DNA of 37,301 nt from Rhodobacter sp. (GCA_013821825.1 PNJK01000033.1:1-37301), one strand, 5' to 3'. Counted from the first letter of the stretch, positions 15,632 to 23,999 are shown. Numbers and translations: made by a program. The notes: generated from the sequence alone by a model not told the origin.

Positions 15632-17824
15632 ATGGCACAGCATAAGGCTGTCGAGGCTCCGGTCGAGGAAGTAGAAGATCTGGTCGACGAGCTCCAGCCC
15701 GGAACCAAGCTGCTGAAGGGCCAGTATACCATTGTCCGCTACATCAATAGCGGCGGCTTCGGGATCACCTATCTGGCCAAGGACAGCCTTGACCGCAACG
15801 TGGTGATCAAGGAGTGCTTCCCAAGCTCGTTCTGCCGTCGCAGCAAGACCGTCGTCGCCGCCCGTTCGCGCGCCCACTCTGCGGAACTGCGGTCGGTCGT
15901 CCAGCTTTTCGTGCGTGAAGCGCGGCACCTGTCCAAGATCGTTCACCCCAATATCGTGGCGGTTCACCAGGTTTTCGAAGACAACGGCACTGCCTATATG
16001 GCGATCGACTATATCAACGGCCTTGACCTGCAGCAGATCATCGAAGGCCAGGGCCTGATGCCCTCTGCCAAAGAGATCGTCGTCATCACCGAGAAGTTGC
16101 TGGCCGCCGTTGGCTTCATCCACGCCAATGACATGCTGCACCGCGACATCTCGCCGGACAACGTGCTGATCGACCAGATGGGCGAACCGATCCTGATCGA
16201 CTTCGGTGCCGCTCGCGAGCAAGCCTCGCAGAAAACCCGGGCGATGTCGGCGCTGCGGGTGGTAAAAGACGGCTACTCGCCCCAGGAGTTTTACATCGCC
16301 GGGTCCGAGCAAGGACCGTGGAGCGACCTATACGCGCTTGGCGCAACGCTGTTCCACCTGATCTCGGGCGAGGCGCCGGTGAACGGGCAGGCCCGGCTGG
16401 CCGCTCTGGCCGAAGACAACCCTGATCCCTATACGCCGCTTGAAGGCCGTTTCGAGGGGTATCCTCCGGGCTTTCTGATGGCTATCGACAAGGCGCTGTG
16501 CACGCTGCCAAGACAACGCCTGCAATCAGCGCAAGAGTGGCTGTCGACGTTCCGTGCGGGCGCTGTGCTGCAAACCGGAACGCCGGGCGATGCCACTTCG
16601 GCCCAGCACGCGAAGGTGGCCAGTTCCTTCGTGGAGCCCACCTCATTGGCCGAACCCGCCGCTTCGGAACCCGCGAAGGTTGCCTTTGGTGTCCCGCCCC
16701 AGCTTTCCCGGCCGGCCTCGCAGCCGCACCCCCAGCCGGTGCATCACGTCCCGGCAAAACGCCGTGGCGGTCCTGTTCAAGTTATCGCAGGGGTCGCTGC
16801 AGCCCTTGCTGTGGTGGGTGTCGGCGTCCTGTTGCTGGGAGGCGAAAAGACGGCCCCAGCAGCGACCGAAGCCGCCGCAGCGGTCGATCCGGCGCCCCTG
16901 GCACTTGCAGCCGCAGACCCCGCCCCTGCTGCCGTGCCCGTGGCAACCGAAACCACAACCGAAACGGCGCCAGAGCCCACGCCTGTACCGACCGAATCCG
17001 CCGTGGCCGAAACTGCCGTGGCTGAACCCGCCATTGCCGAACCCGTCGTGGCCGGATCCGTCGTTGCTGAAACTGCAGCTGTCGAAACCGCAGCCGTCGA
17101 AACCGCAGCGGCCGAAGAAGCTCCGACCGCCGTGCCAGAACCCGAGGCAGAGGAGACGGTCGCCGTTGCTGCCGCCGAAGTCGAGGCCCCGGCCCTGCCC
17201 TCTCCTGTCGGCAAGCCGCGCGAAAACCAGATCGGCTTTGCCGCCTGGGATGCCGAGATGCCCTTCATCGAGGACAACCGGATCGTCGGCGGTCAGCGCC
17301 AGGCCATCGTCTTGCGGATCCTGCCAAACACGGACCTTGCCGAAGCCGGCTCCTGGCTTCGACCGGGCATCCTGCTTTACACGGTCAATGGTGTCGATAT
17401 CCAGCAGACCGGCACCGTGACCACCGCCGTGCTGAATGCGATGAAGGTTGATCCGGACGGTAAAGCGCGGGTCGTAGTGGAATATGCCGGGTCGTCCCTT
17501 GAACGGCAGATCGGGCTGATGACGGTCCCGGCGACGCGCCTGGTCAATCTGGCGAATGGCGTCAATGTCGCCGTCAGCACTGTCGATGGCGAATGGAAGG
17601 CGGTGGTTACCGGCGTCACTTCGCCAAACTCAACCCAGTTGCGCAAAGGGGATATCCTGTTCCGTGACAGGACCACCGGTCTTGCGATCAGCGGTCCGGA
17701 TACGCTTGAAGTCGTGATGGCGGCTTTGGTTGAAGCAGGCAACACCGCGACCGAATTCTCGATCATCCGCGACAACAAGCTTGCCACTGCGGCCATGCAG
17801 CTGGCCATGGAAGCCGGACAGTGA
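15632..17824 (+). CDS. Transmembrane Ser/Thr protein kinase with periplasmic PDZ-like region
   Basis: A 730-residue Hanks-type kinase. The kinase domain (about 30-310) has a glycine loop NSGGFG (39-44), catalytic Lys60 (VVIKE), a helix-C Glu96, the HRD motif with Asp172, Asn177, the metal-binding DFG at 190-192, and GYSPQE in place of the usual APE. All key residues for activity are present. A proline-rich juxtamembrane stretch leads to one membrane helix (about 384-402) preceded by KRRGG, so the kinase is cytoplasmic. Outside lies an Ala/Val/Glu/Thr-rich linker (about 405-525, with repeated VAE-T/P-A units), then two beta-rich segments (about 530-632 and 634-727) that look like PDZ modules (WLRPGILLYTVNGVDI; LRKGDILFRD). 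The ATG at 15632 lies ten bases after GGGAGG; one at 15623 is too close to it. The following genes encode secreted LysM proteins, so an envelope signal is likely. Substrates are unknown. Confidence 0.85.
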   Translation: MAQHKAVEAPVEEVEDLVDELQPGTKLLKGQYTIVRYINSGGFGITYLAKDSLDRNVVIKECFPSSFCRRSKTVVAARSRAHSAELRSVVQLFVREARHLSKIVHPNIVAVHQVFEDNGTAYMAIDYINGLDLQQIIEGQGLMPSAKEIVVITEKLLAAVGFIHANDMLHRDISPDNVLIDQMGEPILIDFGAAREQASQKTRAMSALRVVKDGYSPQEFYIAGSEQGPWSDLYALGATLFHLISGEAPVNGQARLAALAEDNPDPYTPLEGRFEGYPPGFLMAIDKALCTLPRQRLQSAQEWLSTFRAGAVLQTGTPGDATSAQHAKVASSFVEPTSLAEPAASEPAKVAFGVPPQLSRPASQPHPQPVHHVPAKRRGGPVQVIAGVAAALAVVGVGVLLLGGEKTAPAATEAAAAVDPAPLALAAADPAPAAVPVATETTTETAPEPTPVPTESAVAETAVAEPAIAEPVVAGSVVAETAAVETAAVETAAAEEAPTAVPEPEAEETVAVAAAEVEAPALPSPVGKPRENQIGFAAWDAEMPFIEDNRIVGGQRQAIVLRILPNTDLAEAGSWLRPGILLYTVNGVDIQQTGTVTTAVLNAMKVDPDGKARVVVEYAGSSLERQIGLMTVPATRLVNLANGVNVAVSTVDGEWKAVVTGVTSPNSTQLRKGDILFRDRTTGLAISGPDTLEVVMAALVEAGNTATEFSIIRDNKLATAAMQLAMEAGQ

Positions 17825-18027
17825 GGCGCGGTGTGCGGGAAGCGATGATCAGGGTGGCGAAACCGGACCCCGGCCCGCAGGTGGCTGCGGCGCGCCCTGA
17901 TCCCAAAGCATTCGATGCCGCCGGACCGAGGTTGCCAGACAGGCTGGACCCGCTTGTCGACGCGCTGGCCCTGGCCGTTGCACGACAGATTTCACGTGAT
18001 CGGTTGCTGCCCCAACTCGGGCTTTAA
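17821..18027 (+). CDS. Possible small protein coupled to the kinase gene
   Basis: A 68-codon frame starting at a GTG that overlaps the kinase stop (GTGA); an ATG at 17845 with a GGGA upstream is an alternative start. The product is proline-rich at the N-terminus, ends in an amphipathic helix (LDPLVDALALAVARQI) and has no signal peptide or cysteine. I recognise no family. Translational coupling and a clean stop before the next gene's leader favour a real gene, but the length is short enough to arise by chance at this GC content. Confidence 0.35.
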   Translation: MRRGVREAMIRVAKPDPGPQVAAARPDPKAFDAAGPRLPDRLDPLVDALALAVARQISRDRLLPQLGL

Positions 18028-18130
18028 CCCATTGGTTGCGTGAAGAAATCAGAACCCCACCGTTTCAAGGCACTGCAAGGATCCCGCCAGGGACCACATG
18101 CGCCGGACGATCGGACATAGGAGCACAGAG

Positions 18131-19426
18131 ATGAAGACCACTGCGAAGACGCTCTGCATAGGCTGCACGGCCGCATTCCTTGCAGGCGGCGCGGCGCAGG
18201 CCCAGGAGGCTTGCAGCACCTACGTCGTCGTGGTCGGTGACAACCTGCGCTACATTGCCAGAAACGCCTATGGCGATGCCGACATGTACCGGGTGATCTA
18301 CGACGCGAACGTCGCGACGATTGGTGCAAAGGCCAACATCATCCTGGTCGGCGCCTCGCTTGTGATCCCATGCGATCCGCGGACGACCGAGGCCTCGGCC
18401 AAAGCGCCTGCCGAAGGCGCAGTCAAAGCCTCGCCGGGTGTGGCGCTTTCGAACGATGTGATCGATCCCGCGAAACAGCCGGTCGAACTGGTGCCGGAAC
18501 TTCCCGTCGTGGGAGTCGGCAAGGTCGAAGCCTCGGTTGCGGAAACCCTGGTTGCCGAAGCCCCGGTTGCAGAAGCTCCTGTCGAGACGGCCGTAGTCGC
18601 AGAGACCCCTGCCGAAGAAGCACCGGTGGTCGAAGCGGCTGCCGAACCCCAGGCCGCTGAAAGCGCTTCCCCCCTGTTTGCCCCAGTACGACTGCTGACC
18701 GGCAACGGCTATGCACCCTTCGCCGACGAGATGCTTCCGGGCGGCGGCATGTTCACCCAGATCGTCGAGATGGCGATCTTCCGGGCCGATCCGGCCATTC
18801 CCTACAACCTCACCTTCATCAGCGACTGGCAGGCACATATCGATGCCCTGCTTCCATCGCAGGCCTATGACCTCAGCTTTCCCTGGGTGCGCCCGAATTG
18901 CGAGGCGCGGGAAACCCTGTCGGCTGCCGATCTTGCGCGCTGTGACGACTTTGAATTCTCGGCGCCCTACTACGAAATCGTCGACGGCTTCTTTGCGCTG
19001 GCCGGAAGCGATCTTGTATCGGCCACCAGCTACAGCCTGTTCGAAGGCAAGCGGATCTGCCGCCCGGAAGGCTATACCACCGGCGTTCTGGATGCCGTGG
19101 GCCTGACCCAGTCGAAGGTTGAACTGATGCGCCCGCTGGAGGCGAAGGACTGCTTCGAGGCCTTGGCCGACGGCAAAGTCGACCTCGTCTCGATCGACGC
19201 CGAGGCGGGGGATTCTGCCATTGCCGCACTTGGGATGACCGGAGATTTCCTGCAAAATCCACATCTGATGACGCTGCAAAGCCTGCATGTCATCGCCCAC
19301 AAGTCGAACCCCCGCGCTGTCGAGATTCTCCGGCTGATGGATGGCGGTCTGGTCGAGATGTACGAGTCCGGCGAATGGTATGACATCGTGTCCTCGGCGC
19401 TGTCACAGGGCGCGTTGCGTCAATAA
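18131..19426 (+). CDS. Secreted LysM + solute-binding-like protein (first paralogue)
   Basis: A 431-residue exported protein. A Sec signal peptide ends near GGAAQAQ. Residues about 28-81 form a LysM-like domain (YVVVVGDNLRYIARNAYGD) bracketed by Cys28 and Cys81, which probably form a disulfide. Residues about 90-180 are an Ala/Val/Glu/Pro-rich linker resembling that of the upstream kinase. Residues about 185-431 look like a type-3 periplasmic solute-binding domain (GYAPFADE near the start; SGEWYDIV at the end) with four more cysteines (257, 271, 310, 341). The ATG at 18131 follows AGGAG with ideal spacing; an in-frame start at 18098 is rejected. LysM domains bind peptidoglycan, so this may be a wall-held ligand sensor. 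No permease or ATPase is adjacent, arguing against a transport role. A terminator follows at 19449. Confidence 0.8.
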   Translation: MKTTAKTLCIGCTAAFLAGGAAQAQEACSTYVVVVGDNLRYIARNAYGDADMYRVIYDANVATIGAKANIILVGASLVIPCDPRTTEASAKAPAEGAVKASPGVALSNDVIDPAKQPVELVPELPVVGVGKVEASVAETLVAEAPVAEAPVETAVVAETPAEEAPVVEAAAEPQAAESASPLFAPVRLLTGNGYAPFADEMLPGGGMFTQIVEMAIFRADPAIPYNLTFISDWQAHIDALLPSQAYDLSFPWVRPNCEARETLSAADLARCDDFEFSAPYYEIVDGFFALAGSDLVSATSYSLFEGKRICRPEGYTTGVLDAVGLTQSKVELMRPLEAKDCFEALADGKVDLVSIDAEAGDSAIAALGMTGDFLQNPHLMTLQSLHVIAHKSNPRAVEILRLMDGGLVEMYESGEWYDIVSSALSQGALRQ

Positions 19427-19872
19427 GCTTCCATAGCGGCAATGTTCAAAGGCCGGCTTCAACGCCGGCCTTCTTCATTGCGCCACCGCGACGGGAAGAT
19501 CGGACTTCCAATCTGCCGGATGTCATCGGCCACGCTGCCACCTTTGTTTCCATGCGCTTTACAAACATCATTCAATCCGAACGGCCAACCTTCACCCTTC
19601 GGTTGAAAGCCTTGCAAAACGCTGATCCCGCGGCCTCTGGTCCGTGCACACAATGGGCGGTGGATCATGCACAATCAGCCGCCCCCTTTGCAGCCGATTT
19701 GGTTGCCTCCGACTGATCAGAATTCCACTTGGGGGCGATTTGCGACACTGAATCCTTCGATTTGCCTTATTCGTGCCACGTCCGACCGTCTACCTGCTGC
19801 CTGAGGGTCCATTGTTTCGGAAACGTAATCATGCGGGCCTGCTGCAACAGTCGTCAGAAGGACATGACTTAC
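19427..19872. other. Intergenic region between the two LysM paralogues
   Basis: Apart from the terminator at 19449-19472, no gene is supportable in this 446-bp region. A 71-codon minus-strand frame (19459-19674) has no ribosome-binding site or recognisable content. Two TGCACA motifs (near 19645 and 19669) and a GGGCGG/CCGCCC pair (19655-19660 and 19679-19684) are present, but the 18-base loop makes the pairing weak. The region probably carries an independent promoter for the second paralogue. Confidence 0.4.
19449..19472 (+). terminator. Rho-independent terminator after first LysM gene
   Basis: A perfect 9-bp stem, AAGGCCGGC (19449-19457) with GCCGGCCTT (19464-19472), a TTCAAC loop and a short pyrimidine-rich tail (CTTC). 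It lies 22 bases after the stop codon, so the second LysM gene is probably transcribed from its own promoter. Confidence 0.75.
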
Positions 19873-20967
19873 ATGAGAACGAAATCTGACAATTACCGCT
19901 CGGCTGCATTGTCGGTCATAATTGCTGCCCTGCCTGCCATTGCCTCCGCTCAGGAAGCTTGCACCACTTACTCGGTGCAGGAAGGCGACACGCTGGGCTC
20001 CATCGCTCAGGCGGCGTATGGGTCTTACGACTACCAGATGATTTTCAACGCCAACCGGGACGCGCTTGCCGTGAACCCGAACAATCTTCCGGCTGGCCTT
20101 CAGCTCATCCTCCCCTGCGAGGATGGCCGCCTGACCCCGGACGCGGAACTGAGCTCGATCATCGAGCAAGAGACCGCCCGTCAGGATTCCGCACGCACCA
20201 ACAACAACATCTACGAGCCTCCGCTGAAGTTCGTAACGTCCAACGACTGGAAGCCCTTCACCGATGAATCCCTGACCGGCGGCGGTATCTTCGTCCGGAT
20301 GGCCACGACGGCCATGCAGCGCGGCGGCAACGACCGGGGCAACAGCGTGTCCTTCGTTGACGACTGGATGTCGCATATCGAGGTCCTGCTTCCGACCGGC
20401 GCCTTCGACGTGTCGATCGCATGGGAATCGCCCGACTGCTCGAAGCTTGACCTTCTGGGCGAGTTTTCGGTCAAGATGTGCACCGAATTCGACTTCTCGC
20501 TGCCGATCTACGAAACCGCCTATGCGTTCAACACGCTGAACGACAGCAAATACGCCGCGGCCCGCACCTTTGCCGACTATGCCGGCGCCAGGATCTGCCG
20601 CCCCGAAGCCTGGCCGATCAGCGACCTGGAAGTGCAGGGTCTGGTCGAGCCTCTGGTGACCTATGTCCACCCCAAGGCCCCGCTGGACTGTGCCGAAATG
20701 CTGATCAAGGGCGAGGTCGACCTCTACTCGATCGAAGCCGAAACCGCGTCGTCGAACTTCGCCGAGCTTGGGGCGAATGACAAGGTGTCGCCGAACCCGG
20801 CACTGGCGACCTTCATCACCTACCACTTCATCACGTCAAAAAGCAATCCGCGCGGCCGCGTCTACATCGCCATGCTGAACCGCGGCATCACCGAAATGCG
20901 CGAGTCGGGCGAATGGTACGACATCGTCGCCACCGGCCTTGCCGAATACAACAAGCTTAGCCAGTAG
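19873..20967 (+). CDS. Secreted LysM + solute-binding-like protein (second paralogue)
   Basis: A 364-residue exported protein with the same architecture as the gene at 18131. A signal peptide ends at AIASAQ, a LysM domain (TYSVQEGDTLGSIAQAAYG) is bracketed by Cys30 and Cys82, a short linker lacks the VAE-rich stretch, and a solute-binding-like domain ends SGEWYDIV. All six cysteines match the first paralogue, with the same spacings (14 residues for 189-203 and 31 for 242-273). Shared signatures include the Asp-Trp before the hydrophobic strand, RICRPE, and KSNPR near the end. I prefer the ATG at 19873 because AAGGA lies ten bases before it; the ATG at 19864 is too close. The pair looks like a tandem duplication that has diverged in its linker. 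No permease is linked. The ligand is unknown. Confidence 0.8.
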   Translation: MRTKSDNYRSAALSVIIAALPAIASAQEACTTYSVQEGDTLGSIAQAAYGSYDYQMIFNANRDALAVNPNNLPAGLQLILPCEDGRLTPDAELSSIIEQETARQDSARTNNNIYEPPLKFVTSNDWKPFTDESLTGGGIFVRMATTAMQRGGNDRGNSVSFVDDWMSHIEVLLPTGAFDVSIAWESPDCSKLDLLGEFSVKMCTEFDFSLPIYETAYAFNTLNDSKYAAARTFADYAGARICRPEAWPISDLEVQGLVEPLVTYVHPKAPLDCAEMLIKGEVDLYSIEAETASSNFAELGANDKVSPNPALATFITYHFITSKSNPRGRVYIAMLNRGITEMRESGEWYDIVATGLAEYNKLSQ

Positions 20968-20988
20968 CCGCGTCTGGCTGCATGATGG

Positions 20989-21016
20989 AGGCCCCGCGTC
21001 GCAAGACGCGGGGCCT
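20989..21016 (+). terminator. Strong Rho-independent terminator with GCAA tetraloop
   Basis: A perfect 12-bp stem, AGGCCCCGCGTC (20989-21000) with GACGCGGGGCCT (21005-21016), capped by a GNRA-type GCAA tetraloop and followed by TTTC. It closes the kinase/LysM module before the inositol regulator gene. Confidence 0.85.
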
Positions 21017-21099
21017 TTCGCTTGCCGGTCGTCCGGAGCAGGATATGCACCTGCGCCATCCCCGGCCTCTGTTCCATCCGGTCCGCTGAAGAAGCCAGT

Positions 21100-21113
21100 G
21101 GAATTTTCATTCC
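21100..21113. promoter_or_regulatory. GGAA-N6-TTCC site, candidate IolR operator (regulator promoter)
   Basis: GGAA-TTTTCA-TTCC, an exact match to the GGAA-N6-TTCC motif described for the RpiR-type inositol repressor IolR of Sinorhizobium meliloti. It lies 37 bases upstream of the RpiR-type regulator start, which suggests autoregulation. Confidence 0.55.
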
Positions 21114-21150
21114 GTTTGATGGAAGATGCGGAAAACCATAGCGAGCCGTC

Positions 21151-21984
21151 ATGCCCAGCAGCCCAGTCGCAGACCCCCTCCAGCCGCCCCAGACGGTTGA
21201 GGCATTTCGCACCCGCCTCGCAGAGCTTTCCGGTCACCTGCCCCGCAGGCTCCAGCAATGCGCCGACCATCTGGCCGCACATCAGGACAGCGTGGCGGTA
21301 TCGACCGTCGCCGAAGTCGCGGCGCGGGCAGAAGTGCCGCCTTCCGCCATGATGCGGTTTTGCCAGATTCTGGGCTTCTCCGGTTACTCCGAAATGCAGC
21401 GCCTGTTCCGCAACGCCATGACGCTGGGCTTGCCTGACTACGCAACCCGGCTGGCCAACCTGAAATCCGGCCCGGCGGACCGTCCCGCGGCCTTGCTGGC
21501 CGAATTTGTCGAGGCGGGGCGCCTGTCACTGGAACGGCTAACCCGTGATCTGGATGAAGACTTGCTGAATCAAGCGGTTGAAGTGCTTTCGTCGGCAGCG
21601 GTCATCCATCTGGCCGGCTATCGCCGTGCGCTTCCGGTGGCCGCATACCTGGCTTACGTCTTCGAACAGCTTGCCATTCCGGCGATGTTGCATGACGGGA
21701 TCGGCGGTCTGGATCAGCGCAATGCGATGCGTGCGGGGGACGCGCTTCTGGCCGTGACCTTCGCGCCCTATTCCAGCGAGACCCTTTCCGTGGCAGCCGC
21801 AGGGCGGGCGCGGGGCCTGCCCGTCGTCATTCTGTCCGATCCCCCCGCAACCCCGCTTTTGCCGCAGGCCGACCTCGTCCTGACCGTGGCCGAGGCGGAC
21901 TTCGGGGCCTTCCGGTCGCTATCGGCCACCACCGCGTTTGCGCTAAGCCTCGCGGTCGCGATTGCTGCCCGGCGCAAAGGTTAG
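21151..21984 (+). CDS. iolR: MurR/RpiR-family regulator, probable inositol repressor
   Basis: A 277-residue RpiR-family protein. The N-terminal helix-turn-helix (about 20-95) includes STVAEVAARAEVPPSAMMRFCQILGFSGYSEMQ, and the C-terminal SIS sugar-phosphate domain (about 120-265) includes IHLAGYRRALPVAAYL, AVTFAPYSSET and VVILSDPP. It precedes iolC on the same strand, and GGAA-N6-TTCC-like motifs stand before both genes. In rhizobia, RpiR-type IolR represses inositol genes and is relieved by a pathway intermediate; I infer the same here. The ATG at 21151 lacks a strong Shine-Dalgarno sequence (AGCG upstream), so a nearby alternative start is possible. Confidence 0.82.
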   Translation: MPSSPVADPLQPPQTVEAFRTRLAELSGHLPRRLQQCADHLAAHQDSVAVSTVAEVAARAEVPPSAMMRFCQILGFSGYSEMQRLFRNAMTLGLPDYATRLANLKSGPADRPAALLAEFVEAGRLSLERLTRDLDEDLLNQAVEVLSSAAVIHLAGYRRALPVAAYLAYVFEQLAIPAMLHDGIGGLDQRNAMRAGDALLAVTFAPYSSETLSVAAAGRARGLPVVILSDPPATPLLPQADLVLTVAEADFGAFRSLSATTAFALSLAVAIAARRKG

Positions 21985-22006
21985 GGCTTTGCAGGCGACC
22001 CAAAAT

Positions 22007-22020
22007 AGAATATTTGTTCC
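22007..22020. promoter_or_regulatory. Near-consensus IolR site upstream of iolC
   Basis: AGAA-TATTTG-TTCC, one mismatch from GGAA-N6-TTCC, in an AT-rich patch 44 bases before the iolC start. Together with the exact site before the regulator gene it suggests that both promoters are controlled by the same repressor. Confidence 0.4.
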
Positions 22021-22064
22021 ACCACGCGGATCGACTCGGCTGATCCTGCGATTCTGGGGGCATC

Positions 22065-23999
22065 ATGCGCGGATCGACCACAAGCACAGCCACAAGACGG
22101 CTTGATGTCATCACCATTGGCCGCGCATCGGTCGATCTGTACGGCGCCCAGGTGGGCGGGCGGCTGGAGGACATGGGCTCGTTCCAGAAATACATCGGCG
22201 GCAGTCCGACCAATATCGCGGCGGGCACGGCGCGGCTGGGGCTGAAATCCGGCCTTATCACCCGCGTCGGCGACGAACACATGGGCCGCTTCATCCGCGA
22301 AGAACTGGCGCGCGAAGGCGTGGACGTGCGCGGCGTAACGACCGACCCGGACCGCCTGACGGCCCTCGTTCTCCTGGGTATCCGGGACGAGACGCAGTTC
22401 CCGCTGATCTTTTACCGGGAAAACTGTGCCGATATGGCGCTGTGTGAAGACGACATCGACGAAGGCCTGATCGCCGACACGCGCGCCGTGGTCGCCACCG
22501 GCACGCATCTGTCCCACCCAAGGACCGAGGCGGCGGTCCTGAAGGCGCTGACCCTGGCCCGCAAGCACGGGGCGCAGACCGCGCTGGACATCGACTACCG
22601 TCCGAACCTCTGGGGGCTGGCCGGGCATGGCGCGGGCGAAAGCCGCTTCATCGAAAGTGCCGCCGTCACCGCCAAGCTGCAGGCGACGCTGCACCTGTTC
22701 GACCTGATCGTCGGCACCGAGGAAGAGTTCCACATCGCCGGCGGCACTACCGACACCATCGCCGCCCTGCGCGCGGTGCGCGCGGTCAGCAACGCCACCC
22801 TGGTTTGCAAACGCGGCCCGATGGGGGCTGCCGCCTTTGCCGGCGACATCCCCGACAGCCTTGACGGCGGCCAGACCGGCCCCGGCTTCCCGATCGAGGT
22901 CTTCAACGTCCTTGGCGCGGGCGACGGCTTCATGTCCGGCCTGCTGAAGGGCTGGCTTGACAATGAGCCCTGGCCCACCGCGCTGACCTACGCCAACGCC
23001 TGCGGCGCCTTCGCGGTCAGCCGTCACGGCTGCACCCCGGCCTATCCGTCATGGGAGGAGTTGCAGTTCTTCCTCAAGCGGGGCGTGGTTACCCCTGCCC
23101 TGCGCAAGGACGCAGCGCTGGAACAGGTCCATTGGGCGACCAACCGTCACAAGGATTGGTCCACCATGCGGGTTTTCGCCTTCGACCACCGCATGCAGCT
23201 TGAGGCGATGCAGGGTGCGACCCCGGCAAAGATCAGTGCGTTCAAGAAGCTTTGCCTCAAGACCGCTCTTGAGGTGGCCGATGGCAGACCCGGCTACGGC
23301 ATCCTCTGCGACAGCCGTCTGGGACGCGAGGCGCTTTATCAGGCCGCCGGCTCCGGCCTCTGGATCGGGCGCCCGGTCGAATGGCCCGGCTCGCGCCCCC
23401 TGACGCTTGAACCCGAGATCGGGCCCGATTTCGGCGGCCTTCAGGAATGGCCGCTGGAACATGTCGTCAAGGTCCTGTGCTTCTGCCATCCCGACGACGA
23501 TGCCGCGACCAAGGCCGCACAGGAAGATACCGTCCTTCGCCTGTTCCACTCCTGCCGCCGCAACCGTCTGGAAATGCTGCTGGAAATCATCCCTTCGAAG
23601 GTCGCTCCGGTGGATGACGATACCAGCGCCCAGGTGATCCAGCGTTTCTATGACCTTGGCGTCTATCCCGACTGGTGGAAGCTGGAACCCTTCTCCACCG
23701 ATGCTGCATGGGCCAAGGCCTGCGCCGCCATCACCCGGAATGACCCGCATGTCCGCGGAATCGTGGTCCTAGGACTTGATGCCAGCGAAGCCGACCTTGC
23801 CGCCTCGCTGGCGCTTGCCGCCCGGCACGATCTGGTCAAGGGCTTCGCCATCGGCCGCACGATCTTTGCCGATGTGGCGCGCGACTGGTTCAGGGGTAGG
23901 ATGACGGATGAGGCGGCGGTCGCGACGATGTCGGCGACCTATGCACGGCTTTGCGCAATCTGGGACAAGACTCGCGGGACGGAAAGGAGCGGAGCATGA
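22065..23999 (+). CDS. iolC: IolC 5-dehydro-2-deoxygluconokinase fused to DUF2090
   Basis: A 644-residue fusion. Residues about 1-335 are a PfkB-family sugar kinase (GGSPTNIAAGTARLG near the N-terminus, catalytic NVLGAGDGFMSG near 285) that phosphorylates 5-dehydro-2-deoxy-D-gluconate. Residues about 335-640 are a DUF2090 domain, a class I aldolase-like barrel (VFAFDHRMQ, GILCDSRLG, EIIPSK, KLEP, GIVVLGLDA). This fusion is common in proteobacterial inositol clusters. The second domain may carry out the next step (IolJ-type aldol cleavage), since no separate iolJ is seen, but that is inference. The stop overlaps the iolD start (ATGA). Confidence 0.9.
   Translation: MRGSTTSTATRRLDVITIGRASVDLYGAQVGGRLEDMGSFQKYIGGSPTNIAAGTARLGLKSGLITRVGDEHMGRFIREELAREGVDVRGVTTDPDRLTALVLLGIRDETQFPLIFYRENCADMALCEDDIDEGLIADTRAVVATGTHLSHPRTEAAVLKALTLARKHGAQTALDIDYRPNLWGLAGHGAGESRFIESAAVTAKLQATLHLFDLIVGTEEEFHIAGGTTDTIAALRAVRAVSNATLVCKRGPMGAAAFAGDIPDSLDGGQTGPGFPIEVFNVLGAGDGFMSGLLKGWLDNEPWPTALTYANACGAFAVSRHGCTPAYPSWEELQFFLKRGVVTPALRKDAALEQVHWATNRHKDWSTMRVFAFDHRMQLEAMQGATPAKISAFKKLCLKTALEVADGRPGYGILCDSRLGREALYQAAGSGLWIGRPVEWPGSRPLTLEPEIGPDFGGLQEWPLEHVVKVLCFCHPDDDAATKAAQEDTVLRLFHSCRRNRLEMLLEIIPSKVAPVDDDTSAQVIQRFYDLGVYPDWWKLEPFSTDAAWAKACAAITRNDPHVRGIVVLGLDASEADLAASLALAARHDLVKGFAIGRTIFADVARDWFRGRMTDEAAVATMSATYARLCAIWDKTRGTERSGA

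Noticed and set aside
19459-19674. 71-codon minus-strand frame after the first LysM gene
   Set aside because: It overlaps the terminator hairpin, has no ribosome-binding site, and its sequence resembles no family.
18131-20967. The two solute-binding-like proteins as parts of an ABC importer
   Set aside because: No permease or ATPase gene is next to them, and the LysM fusion and cysteine pattern are not typical of importer binding proteins.
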